NCBI RefSeq assembly: GCF_026627505.1 | Contig: NZ_JAPNLK010000003.1 | Coordinates: 64,840-128,839 of the forward strand | Direction of reading: 5' to 3' | From: Streptomyces sp. H27-H5 | GTDB taxonomy: Bacteria > Actinomycetota > Actinomycetes > Streptomycetales > Streptomycetaceae | Length of the DNA stretch: 64,000 bases | Shown: one piece after another, positions 7,739-15,450 of the stretch | Layout: each line of letters begins with the position of its first letter | Numbering within the stretch: the first letter of the stretch is position 1 | The notes under the pieces: generated by a model | Databases searched by the model: none | What the model was told of the DNA's origin: nothing | What the model saw: the letters and a program-made list of their open reading frames with translations, nothing else | Translations under genes and position numbers: made by a program

Positions 7739-8788
7739 GTGTCCAGGGCGAGGACGGCCCGCCGGATCGCGGCGGGCGCGGCGTACGGCGGGGGCGGACT
7801 GGGGCTCGTCGGGGCCGCCGCGGTGGGTTTGGTGCTGGCGGAGGTGCAGTTCGCGAAGCGGACGGTGGGCACCGGGCTGCCGGATCCGCCGCGTGCGGAC
7901 GGCCTGTACGGGAGTGAGTTCGGCGGGCCCGAGCTGAGCCCGGGGCCGCTGCGGATGGGCATGCTGGGCGACTCCACGGCTGCCGGGCTGGGGGTGCGGC
8001 GGGCCCGGCAGACCCCGGGCGCCCTGCTGGCGTCGGGGTTGGCGGCGGTGGCGGAGCGGCCGGTGGAGCTGCGCAACGTGGCCCTGTCGGGGGCCATGTC
8101 GGACGATCTCGACCGGCAGGTGGGTCTCCTCCTCGACGGAGTGGAGTCGGGAGCGCCGGCCCCGAACGTCTGCGTGATCATGATCGGTGCGAACGACGTG
8201 ACGCGCCGGATGCCGCCCACCCAGTCGGTCCGGCTGCTCACCGCGGCCGTGCGTCGGCTGCGGCTGGCGGGGTCCGAGGTCGTCGTCGGCACCTGTCCTG
8301 ACCTGGGCACGATCGAGCCCGTCTACCAGCCGCTGCGCATGTTGGCCCGGCGGGTCTCGCGCCAGTTGGCCGCCGCGCAGACGATCGGTGTCCTCGCCCT
8401 GGGCGCCCGTACGGTCTCGATGGGGGACCTGTTGGGTCCCGAGTTCGCGGCGAACCCACGTGAGATGTTCGGCCCGGATTCCTACCACCCGTCGGCGGAG
8501 GGGTACGCGACCGCCGCGATGGCCGTGCTGCCGACGCTGTGCGCGGCGCTGGGTCTGTGGCCGGAGTCCGACCGCCTCGACGTCTCCCGCGACGAGGACA
8601 TGCTGCCGGTGGCGAAGGCGGCGTCCGCCGCGGCGGGCGAGGCCGGTACGGAGGTCACGGCGGCCCGGGGCCCGTGGGCCCTGCTCAAGCACCGGCGTCG
8701 GCGGCGGGTGCCGACCGATCCGGACATCGGCCAGCCGGGCGAGGGGGAGGCCCCGGCGGGTCTCTCCGGCAGCCGGACGGGCGCGTAG
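7739..8788 (+). CDS. SGNH/GDSL-family hydrolase, probably membrane-anchored or secreted
   Basis: The product is 349 residues and starts with GTG. A hydrophobic segment at about residues 11-34 (AAGAAYGGGGLGLVGAAAVG), after several arginines, looks like a signal anchor or signal peptide. The esterase core shows block I as MGMLGDSTAAG with nucleophile Ser79, block III as IMIGANDVT, and block V as DSYHPSAEGY with the catalytic Asp-His pair. The C-terminal 90 residues are low-complexity and basic. The likely role is a serine esterase or lipase acting on cell-surface or extracellular acyl esters; the substrate is unknown. It diverges from cystathionine beta-synthase. Confidence 0.84.
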   Translation: MSRARTARRIAAGAAYGGGGLGLVGAAAVGLVLAEVQFAKRTVGTGLPDPPRADGLYGSEFGGPELSPGPLRMGMLGDSTAAGLGVRRARQTPGALLASGLAAVAERPVELRNVALSGAMSDDLDRQVGLLLDGVESGAPAPNVCVIMIGANDVTRRMPPTQSVRLLTAAVRRLRLAGSEVVVGTCPDLGTIEPVYQPLRMLARRVSRQLAAAQTIGVLALGARTVSMGDLLGPEFAANPREMFGPDSYHPSAEGYATAAMAVLPTLCAALGLWPESDRLDVSRDEDMLPVAKAASAAAGEAGTEVTAARGPWALLKHRRRRRVPTDPDIGQPGEGEAPAGLSGSRTGA

Positions 8789-9013
8789 GCAGCCCTTTTC
8801 AGGGTCGTGCCGGGCCTCTGGTCTCGGGGTCCTGGCGGGCCTCCGAGCGGCTCGGGGGTCCGGTCGGGCACGGCGTCCGGATCCGGCCCGCGGGACCCGC
8901 GGTGAGCGCAGTGCGGCCCTCATCACATGCCGAGGCCGGTGACCTCGACCGTACGGGCCGGTAACTTCACATGCGGTCCGACATGAGCCGCAACGCACCC
9001 CCTTGGAGCCCCG

Positions 9014-10234
9014 ATGCCCGAAGCCGTCATCGTTTCCACCGCCCGCTCGCCCATCGGGCGCGCCTTCAAGGGGTCCCTCAAGGACGTCCGCCCGGACGAC
9101 CTGACCGCCACGGTGATCCAGGCCGCGCTCGCCAAGGTTCCCGGGCTGGACCCGCGCGAGATCGACGACCTGATGCTCGGTTGTGGTCTTCCCGGCGGCG
9201 AGCAGGGCCACAACCTGGGCCGCATCGTGGCCGTGCAGATGGGCATGGACTACCTGCCCGGCACGACGATCACCCGCTACTGCGCCTCCTCGCTCCAGAC
9301 CTCCCGCATGGCGCTGCACGCCATCAAGGCGGGCGAGGGCGACGTGTTCATCTCGGCGGGCGTCGAGATGGTCTCCCGGTCCGTGAAGGGCTCCTCGGAC
9401 GGCCTGCCGGACACGCACAACCCGTTCTTCTCCGACGCCGAGGCCCGTACCGCGGCCGTCGCGCAGAGCGAGGGCGCGTCGTGGCACGACCCGCGCGAGG
9501 ACGGCCTGGTCCCGGACGCGTACATCGCGATGGGTCAGACCGCCGAGAACCTGGCCCGCGCCAAGGGCGTGACCCGCGCGGACATGGACGAGTTCGGCGT
9601 CCGCTCCCAGAACCTGGCCGAGGAAGCCGTCAAGAACGGCTTCTGGGCCCGTGAGATCACCCCGGTCACCACCCCGGACGGCACGGTCGTCTCCACCGAC
9701 GACGGGCCGCGCGCCGGGGTCACGCTGGAGGGCGTCCAGGGTCTGAAGCCCGTCTTCCGCCCGGACGGCCTGGTCACGGCCGCCAACTGCTGCCCGCTGA
9801 ACGACGGCGCCGCGGCGCTGGTGATCATGAGCGACACGAAGGCGCGCGAGCTGGGCCTGACCCCGCTGGCCCGCATCGTCTCCACCGGTGTCACCGGCCT
9901 CTCCCCCGAGATCATGGGTCTGGGCCCGGTCGAGGCGTCGAAGCAGGCCCTGAAGCGGGCCGGCCTGACGGTGGACGACATCGACCTGTTCGAGATCAAC
10001 GAGGCCTTCGCGGCCCAGGTCATCCCCTCCTACCGGGACCTGGAGATCCCGCTGGAGAAGCTGAACGTCAACGGCGGGGCCATCGCCGTCGGTCACCCGT
10101 TCGGGATGACCGGTGCCCGCATCACCGGCACCCTGATCAACAGCCTGCAGTTCCACGACAAGCAGTTCGGTCTGGAGACGATGTGCGTGGGCGGCGGCCA
10201 GGGCATGGCCATGGTGATCGAGCGTCTGAGCTGA
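9014..10234 (+). CDS. Acetyl-CoA acyltransferase (thiolase)
   Basis: The product is 406 residues, normal for a thiolase. The acyl-accepting cysteine lies in RYCASSLQTSRMA (Cys90). The second motif DLFEINEAFAAQV is near residue 320, GGAIAVGHPFGMTGARI supplies the active-site histidine (His361), and CVGGGQGMAM supplies the proton-shuttling cysteine (Cys391). It either forms acetoacetyl-CoA or cleaves 3-ketoacyl-CoA in beta-oxidation. The NEAF and GHP motifs do not decide between these, although the presence of residues from both subfamilies suggests a FadA-type degradative enzyme. No beta-oxidation partner is adjacent. TTGGAG precedes the ATG with good spacing. Confidence 0.92.
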   Translation: MPEAVIVSTARSPIGRAFKGSLKDVRPDDLTATVIQAALAKVPGLDPREIDDLMLGCGLPGGEQGHNLGRIVAVQMGMDYLPGTTITRYCASSLQTSRMALHAIKAGEGDVFISAGVEMVSRSVKGSSDGLPDTHNPFFSDAEARTAAVAQSEGASWHDPREDGLVPDAYIAMGQTAENLARAKGVTRADMDEFGVRSQNLAEEAVKNGFWAREITPVTTPDGTVVSTDDGPRAGVTLEGVQGLKPVFRPDGLVTAANCCPLNDGAAALVIMSDTKARELGLTPLARIVSTGVTGLSPEIMGLGPVEASKQALKRAGLTVDDIDLFEINEAFAAQVIPSYRDLEIPLEKLNVNGGAIAVGHPFGMTGARITGTLINSLQFHDKQFGLETMCVGGGQGMAMVIERLS

Positions 10235-10293
10235 GCCGGAGCGGCGGGTAGGGGTCCGTCGGAGACGACCCACCGGCCCGTGGCGACGAAACC

Positions 10294-10320
10294 GGGGCCC
10301 CTTCGTGTCGAGGGGGCCCC
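10294..10320. terminator. Stem-loop after the thiolase gene
   Basis: GGGGCCCCTTCG (10294-10305) pairs with CGAGGGGGCCCC (10309-10320) with one G-T wobble and a 3-base loop. It starts 60 bases after the thiolase stop. There is no U-tract, as is common for Streptomyces terminators. Confidence 0.7.
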
Positions 10321-10734
10321 TTCGCTCCGTCCGGTCACCGGTGGGGGCGCTCGAAGCGGGTCGGGGGCGAAAAGCGATCAGGCCGTGCCGTAGTGGCCTC
10401 GGAACGCTGCGCGACGGCCTCGAAGGCTCCCCATGCGGGCCGGCGCATACCTGATCAAGCCCGGGGCCCAAGCGCCGTAAGGATTTCGGCCGGATGCCGC
10501 CCGTCGTACTGACGCCGAATCTAATCCCGTCGCGGCCGAGCTGTGACCGAATCTCCCCCAGGATGTGACCTTTGTCCCGGGGGTTTGGCATTTGTGCAGG
10601 TCAGGCCCTACCCACCACACGCCCCAGGGCCCAAAGACCTGTCCAATTCATGACGTAATGCACTGCCTGCCATTCCCAGCAGAGGTCAAGCTGATGTAGG
10701 AAGTCGGGGGATCGAATCAACCGGGAGTTAGTCA
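10321..10734. other. Intergenic region, no gene recognised
   Basis: About 410 bases with somewhat lower GC than the surroundings. It presumably holds the promoter of the downstream secreted or membrane protein. GGGAG at 10723-10727 is the ribosome site for the GTG at 10735. I see no ORF with Streptomyces codon bias and no convincing repeat. Confidence 0.4.
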
Positions 10735-11550
10735 GTGAGCGCCATGTCTCTTGCCCTGCTGCTGACCACGGCCGCTGCCACGGCCGTGGGCGCCGCTGCG
10801 CTGCACGCCGTACACGGACTGCGAAAGCAGGTCACGGCCCTGCGCGGTGAGCTCGTCGTGTCGTCGCACCCGCGCGGTGCGACCGTCCCGCATGCCCGCA
10901 GCGCCGTCGAGTCCCCCGCGTCGGAGATACGAGCCGCCGTGGCCGAAGCGCTCGCCGAGGAGCGCGAGCGCGAGCTGGCCGAGGCGCGGGCCTTCTGGGC
11001 CGCGCAGGAGGCCCGTGACGCCGCCGACGCCCCCTCGCTGCTCGGCGGTCTGCCGGGCCTCGGCGAGGAGAACCCGGTCTTCCTGCCCCGGCAGGCGGAC
11101 ATGGTGGGCCTGGAGCCGCTCCTGGGCGACGAGCTCCTCGACGAGTACCCCGAGGACTCCCCCGAGCTGGCGGCGGCCCGCCGGCGCCACCCCTCGCACC
11201 CCGATTTCGTGCCGGCGCAGGCTTCCCACCCGGGAGCGGACCACGAGCGCACGGTGAACCGCCTGGAGGAGCTCGCGGAGGCCCGTACGGCCCTCGCGGA
11301 CGTCCGTCCGGGCCCGCTGGGCACCCTGGACGTGTACGTCTTCACGGACGGCACCACGCTCTGTATGACCCCGGGGCACCGGGAGACCGCCGAGCGGCTC
11401 TCCGAGGCCCTGCGTTCGGGCACCGCGCCGGTCCTGCTGGGCGGCTCGGGAATCTCCGGCGCCTACGCGCTGACCTTCTCCTGCGGTGACGCCGAGGACC
11501 CCGACAGCAACGTGTACATCCTCGCGGACCGCGTCATCGCATCGCTCTGA
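10735..11550 (+). CDS. Conserved hypothetical membrane-anchored protein
   Basis: The product is 271 residues. An N-terminal hydrophobic helix (residues 4-24, MSLALLLTTAAATAVGAAAL) is followed by a short basic stretch and a long acidic, Glu- and Ala-rich region (about 55-160). A compact C-terminal region follows (about 195-271) with VYVFTDGTTLCMTPGHRETAERL and GGSGISGAYALTF, which look like a small alpha-beta domain. GTG at 10735 is preferred over ATG at 10744 because GGGAG lies seven bases before it. The 3' end overlaps the convergent gene by 17 bases. I do not recognise the family; it resembles conserved Streptomyces secreted or membrane proteins of unknown function. Confidence 0.75.
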   Translation: MSAMSLALLLTTAAATAVGAAALHAVHGLRKQVTALRGELVVSSHPRGATVPHARSAVESPASEIRAAVAEALAEERERELAEARAFWAAQEARDAADAPSLLGGLPGLGEENPVFLPRQADMVGLEPLLGDELLDEYPEDSPELAAARRRHPSHPDFVPAQASHPGADHERTVNRLEELAEARTALADVRPGPLGTLDVYVFTDGTTLCMTPGHRETAERLSEALRSGTAPVLLGGSGISGAYALTFSCGDAEDPDSNVYILADRVIASL

Positions 11551-11905
11551 TCTCCGCCTGCTCCACCAGTCGCACGGCCTCGTCCAGCATCGCGGACGGG
11601 GCCTTCGCGTCGTCCGGGGCGGGTGCGGCGGTGGTGGCGCGCAGCGCCTCCGCGAGGTCCAGGCCGGCGACCGCCACCTGGTCCCCGACGACGAAGATGC
11701 CCGCGTCCGGCACGACGCGCTCCGGAGCCGCCCCCGCTCCCGCGGCGCCTGCGGCGCTCTCCAGCCGCTGGGCCCGTACGGCCAACTCGCGGGCCAGTTC
11801 CAGCGCCTCGGCGGCGGCGCCGCGCTGGAGTCGGCTCTGCGGTGCGGCCCGCAGCCGGTCGGCGAAACGTTCGACCACGAGGGTCAGGGGCGAGGTATCG
11901 AGCAC
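11534..11905 (-). CDS. Small conserved hypothetical protein
   Basis: The product is about 123 residues with a GTG start at 11903-11905 (first residues LDTSPLTLVVERFADRLRAAP). The frame is open further upstream to 12031, but that part has poor codon character and runs through the promoter of the divergent neighbour. The protein is Ala- and Leu-rich with helices typical of a small soluble four-helix protein (ALELARELAVRAQRLESA, DLAEALRAT, AMLDEAVRLVEQAE). AAGG upstream is a modest ribosome site. It overlaps the 3' end of the convergent upstream gene. No function can be assigned. Confidence 0.6.
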   Translation of the reverse strand: MLDTSPLTLVVERFADRLRAAPQSRLQRGAAAEALELARELAVRAQRLESAAGAAGAGAAPERVVPDAGIFVVGDQVAVAGLDLAEALRATTAAPAPDDAKAPSAMLDEAVRLVEQAEIRAMR

Positions 11906-12003
11906 CCGGCCGACCTTACGCGCCGCCCGGGCACCATTGCCAACGAGCGAACGCTGAGGCACGGTGTCGTGAAGAGAACACGGCGATACCTCCGGAGGCG
12001 CCC

Positions 12004-12234
12004 ATGTCCGTAGAGTTCTCCGAGCAGACACACCGCAACATGATCGACAGAATCCCCCTGACCACCGGTCGTGAACTCTCCGACTGGCTCCGCACCGTGG
12101 ACGACGGCCCCTCCCTCGTCCGGTTCGAGGAGAAGGTGAGCTGGCTGCGCGGCGCGCACGAACTGTCGTACGGCCAGGCCAAGGCGATCATCCACGAGTA
12201 CGACCTGCGCAGGGCCGCCCGCAGACTGGGCTGA
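12004..12234 (+). CDS. DUF4287 domain-containing small protein
   Basis: The product is 76 residues and starts at an ATG preceded by GGAGG. The sequence MSVEFSEQTHRNMIDRIP, then GRELSDWLRTVDDGP, FEEKVSWLRGAHELSYGQAKAI and HEYDLRRAAR, matches the DUF4287 pattern. In that family a short helical domain is found alone or fused to DUF5655; the function is unknown. It is followed immediately by a strong bidirectional terminator. Confidence 0.8.
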   Translation: MSVEFSEQTHRNMIDRIPLTTGRELSDWLRTVDDGPSLVRFEEKVSWLRGAHELSYGQAKAIIHEYDLRRAARRLG

Positions 12235-12306
12235 AACCCTGTCACCGTCCCTGCCCCTGCCCCCGCCCCGAGTCCCCGACCGGCTCCGCATCCCCCACGA
12301 GACACG

Positions 12307-12343
12307 GGAAGGCCCCGCGAGCGGAGTGCTCGCGGGGCCTTCC
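12307..12343. terminator. Bidirectional stem-loop terminator
   Basis: GGAAGGCCCCGCGAGC (12307-12322) pairs perfectly over 16 bases with 12328-12343 around a GGAGT loop. It lies between two convergent genes (ending at 12234 and 12386) and probably serves both. Confidence 0.85.
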
Positions 12344-12385
12344 TGATGCCGTGTGGGCGTTCGCCCGGGCGGATGACCGGTACGA

Positions 12386-13240
12386 CTAGTCGTCGCCGGA
12401 GAGGATCGAGAAGAGCCGCAGCATCTCCAGGTAGATCCAGACCAGGGTCGTGGTGAGGCCGAAGGCCGCCAGCCACGCCTCCTCGCGCGGGGCGCCGTAC
12501 GTCACGCCGTCCTCGACCTGCTTGAAGTCGAGGGCGAGGAAGCAGGCGCCGAGGATGATGCCGATGACACCGAACAGGATGCCGAGGCCGCCGCTGCGGA
12601 AGCCCAGGCCGTCGCCGCCCGAGAAGACCGAGAAGAGCAGGTTGACGACCATGAGCAGCATGAAGCCCATGGCGGCGGCCATCACGAAGCCGTAGAAGCG
12701 GCGGGTGACGCGGATCCAGCGCATCTTGTACGCGAACAGCACGCCGGCGAACACGCAGAGCGTGCCGAGCACGGCCTGGATGACCACGCCGGAGCCGATG
12801 TAGGTGCTGACCGCGGCGCTGATGACACCGAGGAAGACGCCCTCGAAGGCCGCGTAGGCGAGGATGATCGCCGGCGAGGCCTTGCGCTTGAAGGACTGGA
12901 CGAGCGCCAGGCCGAACGCGATGAGCATCGCGACGACGGCGATGCCGTACGACTTGTTCAGGTTGGCCGCGTCGACCGGCAGGGCGAGCCAGGCGATGGT
13001 CGCGGTGAGCGTGAGCACGCCGAGCGTCATGGCCGTACGGCTCACGACGTCGTCGATGGTCATCGCACCGGAACGCACCGGCGCCTGCGGCATCCCCGTG
13101 GCGGGGTCTGCGGCGTAAGGGTTCGTCGCGTACGGGTTGGTCGCGGTCCCGGCCTGCGCCTGCTGCGCGTCGAAGCCCGCGTAGCCGCCGTTGTCGCGGC
13201 TGAACCCCCGTCGCGAGAAGACCGGGTTACTGCTCCTCAT
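12386..13240 (-). CDS. Bax inhibitor-1/YccA family membrane protein
   Basis: The product is 284 residues. A soluble N-terminal tail of about 65 residues contains three NPYA(T/A) repeats (ATNPYATNPYAADPATG). Seven hydrophobic segments follow (for example LGVLTLTATIAWLALPV, GIAVVAMLIAFGLALVQ, AFEGVFLGVISAAVSTYIG, AVLGTLCVFAGVLFAY, LGILFGVIGIILGACFLALDF and LTTTLVWIYLEMLRLFSIL). The terminal LDFKQVEDGV resembles the conserved C-terminal motif of actinobacterial YccA proteins. Characterised relatives are pH-sensitive calcium-leak channels or protease regulators; the role here is inferred only. The ATG at 13238-13240 lies just after GGAG. Confidence 0.88.
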   Translation of the reverse strand: MRSSNPVFSRRGFSRDNGGYAGFDAQQAQAGTATNPYATNPYAADPATGMPQAPVRSGAMTIDDVVSRTAMTLGVLTLTATIAWLALPVDAANLNKSYGIAVVAMLIAFGLALVQSFKRKASPAIILAYAAFEGVFLGVISAAVSTYIGSGVVIQAVLGTLCVFAGVLFAYKMRWIRVTRRFYGFVMAAAMGFMLLMVVNLLFSVFSGGDGLGFRSGGLGILFGVIGIILGACFLALDFKQVEDGVTYGAPREEAWLAAFGLTTTLVWIYLEMLRLFSILSGDD

Positions 13241-13990
13241 CTCACTCCTCCATGGCCACCGTGCGCGGCCTTAGCAACAAGAGTAATGCGCTCGCAAAGG
13301 AATCACCCTACTGCTGGAGGAGGATCTTTCCCCCTCTCACAGGAGCCCAAAAAGGGCAAGCGGGACCCCTGGCCCGCGCGGGGCGACCAGGACGTCGGAG
13401 CTTACGGCCGCAAGGCTTCCGGTGCCTGCGGACCGGCCGTCACGCCCTTCCGGAGCGGGCCGGCCGCCGGTTCGCTCCGCCCTTGATCCGCGCGTCCCGC
13501 GTATCGCCCGATATCCCCGCTCCGAAACGCCCGGCTAATCGCCGTCTCACGAATCGCGGGACATTCCGGCACTCCCGAAAGGCCGCTTTTCCGCGCCACC
13601 TCCGCGCCCGCCCGCATTCACCCGACACACCCCGGGCCGAGGCATCTCGCCACGCCCCCGACACACTCCGGGCCGGCGGGCGCCCAACCACCGTCACGGC
13701 AGCGGGCGTTGGGCGAGGCCTCCCCGAACGAACGGACCACGACGGACTCACGACGCACTGACGGCGCGCTCACGGCACACTCGCGACGGACTCGCGAAGG
13801 AACGGCCCCGCCGGCGAACGGACTCACGGACGCCCCCGACGCCCCGTCCGGCAGGACCGCCAACGGGGCTCGCGGCGGGCGGAGTCGGGCCCTCGGATGA
13901 TCGCGCCCGCGCCCCGGACAGCACGACGGCGGGGGCGCCCCCAGGGCACTCCCGCCGTTCGTGTGTTTCCCGTCCGCACAGAGCGTGGTC
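13241..13990. other. 750-base intergenic region between a BI-1 gene and bldA
   Basis: I find no ORF with convincing codon bias or homology. The first 70 bases probably hold the promoter of the minus-strand BI-1 gene. The stretch 13690-13860 is rich in imperfect ACGGACTCACGA-like repeats. ACGGCGGG (13926-13933) with CCCGCCGT (13951-13958) could terminate bldA transcripts. Nothing else is recognised. Confidence 0.4.
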
Positions 13991-13991
13991 G

Positions 13992-14073
13992 TGCCCGAAG
14001 CCGGACTTGAACCGGCACGGCCCGAGGGCCAGCGAGGTTTAAGCTCGCCGTGTCTGCATTCCACCATCCGGGC
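13992..14073 (-). tRNA. bldA: tRNA-Leu(UAA), the bldA-type developmental tRNA
   Basis: The minus strand folds as a tRNA. The acceptor GCCCGGA pairs with TTCGGGC, the D-arm contains GGTGGAATGCAGAC, and the anticodon stem GCGAG/CTCGC encloses loop CTTAAAC with anticodon TAA (14039-14041). A long variable arm typical of leucine tRNAs is present, and the T-arm is GCCGG-TTCAAGT-CCGGC. CCA is not encoded. TTA codons are very rare in Streptomyces, and the single tRNA reading them, bldA, is needed for aerial growth and many antibiotic pathways. Only one gene in this window has an in-frame TTA (see 48975). A TAGGCT -10 candidate lies at 14118-14123. Confidence 0.96.
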
Positions 14074-14622
14074 AGGGCGTGGCGGCCCCCGTGGAAAAAG
14101 CCTTCAACGCTGCGTCGAGCCTATCCGGAACGCCCCTGCCCCGACCTGGGCTTCTGCCCGATGTTGTCTGATTTTATTGGCGCTTGAGAGCCCGTCAGGC
14201 CCGATAAGGCGTTGTCGGCACCTTCCCGACGACGATCACCCCCGCGATGGGAATGACGGGATTTCGCCGCCGCACGCCACCCGGTCGCCACCGGCCCGCC
14301 ACCCCGGACCACCCCGCGCCCCGCAACGGCCGGCGCGGTGGTCGACGGACGGCCGACCCCGAGAGATCCCCGAGAGATCCGCGAGAGGCTCCCCCCGGCA
14401 CCGCAAGGCGTTCCGGAGCGGCCCCCGGGCCCGCCCGGGCCCGCCGGCGAGGCCCCGTTCCCCGACCGCCCCTGTCATACCAGAGGAGGAGAACCCCGCG
14501 CCGGCGATCAGACTCCAGTGGGCCCATGAACGGGCACCTCGGCTGATCCGGAGCGGGGTGGTGCGCGGCGAGGATGGAAGGGTCCCGCCACACCGCAGCA
14601 CCCATGCTCGACAGGAGTCCCC
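14074..14622. other. Intergenic region between bldA and the ABC exporter
   Basis: About 550 bases. The part nearest bldA should hold its promoter (TAGGCT at 14118-14123, minus strand). An AT-richer patch at 14163-14180 (TTGTCTGATTTTATTGG) stands out in a 70% GC background and may belong to a promoter. The plus-strand promoter of the ABC ATPase should lie near 14550-14610. No gene is supported. Confidence 0.4.
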
Positions 14623-15396
14623 GTGACCACCATGAACTACGCCCCGCACACCACCCAGGCCGTGGCCGCCCGCGCCACCCAGCTCTCCAAGGTGTACGGC
14701 CAGGGCGAGACCCAGGTGGTCGCGCTGGACAACGTGTCCGTCGACTTCGCCGCCGGCCAGTTCACCGCGATCATGGGCCCGTCCGGCTCCGGCAAGTCGA
14801 CGCTGATGCACTGCGTCGCCGGTCTGGACACCTTCTCGGCCGGCTCCGTGCGCATCGGCGACGTCGAGCTGGGTTCCCTGAAGGACAAGCAGTTGACGCA
14901 GCTGCGCCGGGACAAGATCGGCTTCATCTTCCAGGCGTTCAACCTGCTGCCGACGCTGACCGCTCTGGAGAACATCACGCTCCCCATGGACATCGCGGGC
15001 CGCAAGCCCGACAAGCAGTGGCTGGACTCCGTGATCTCCATGGTCGGTCTCTCCGACCGGCTCGGGCACCGCCCGACCCAGCTCTCCGGCGGCCAGCAGC
15101 AGCGCGTGGCGGTCGCCCGCGCCCTAGCCTCCCGCCCCGAGATCATCTTCGGTGACGAGCCGACCGGAAACCTGGACTCGCGCTCCGGCGCCGAGGTCCT
15201 CGGCTTCCTGCGCAACTCGGTCCGCGAGCTGGGCCAGACCGTCGTCATGGTCACACACGACCCGGTCGCCGCCTCCTACGCGGACCGCGTCATCTTCCTC
15301 GCCGACGGCCGGATCGTCGACGAGATGATCGACCCGTCCGCCGACGGGGTGCTCGACCGCATGAAGGCCTTCGACGCCAAGGGCCGCACCAGCTGA
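14623..15396 (+). CDS. ABC transporter ATP-binding protein, LolD/MacB-like
   Basis: The product is 257 residues. Walker A is GPSGSGKST (about residues 50-58), the Q-loop is IFQAFNLLPTLTALEN, the signature motif is LSGGQQQRVAVARAL, Walker B plus catalytic Glu is IIFGDEPTGNLD, and the H-loop is MVTHDPVAASYADR. GTG at 14623 is preferred over ATG at 14632 because AGGAG precedes it with six-base spacing. It is followed after 54 bases by an FtsX-type permease, so the two form an exporter or mechanotransmission complex at the membrane. A close paralogue lies at 46094-46882 on the other strand, about 75% identical by eye. Confidence 0.92.
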   Translation: MTTMNYAPHTTQAVAARATQLSKVYGQGETQVVALDNVSVDFAAGQFTAIMGPSGSGKSTLMHCVAGLDTFSAGSVRIGDVELGSLKDKQLTQLRRDKIGFIFQAFNLLPTLTALENITLPMDIAGRKPDKQWLDSVISMVGLSDRLGHRPTQLSGGQQQRVAVARALASRPEIIFGDEPTGNLDSRSGAEVLGFLRNSVRELGQTVVMVTHDPVAASYADRVIFLADGRIVDEMIDPSADGVLDRMKAFDAKGRTS

Positions 15397-15450
15397 GGGA
15401 CCGCCCCTCCGCACGTCCTCCGCCGGCCCCCGACACCTGGATCCTCCACC

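Noticed and set aside
7319..10591. Minus-strand open frame of about 1090 codons
   Set aside because: It is antisense to the SGNH hydrolase and thiolase genes and has no homology; it exists only because stops are rare at this GC content.
13252..13761. Possible 169-codon gene between the BI-1 gene and bldA
   Set aside because: No ribosome site, no homology, Arg/Pro-rich composition and poor third-position bias.
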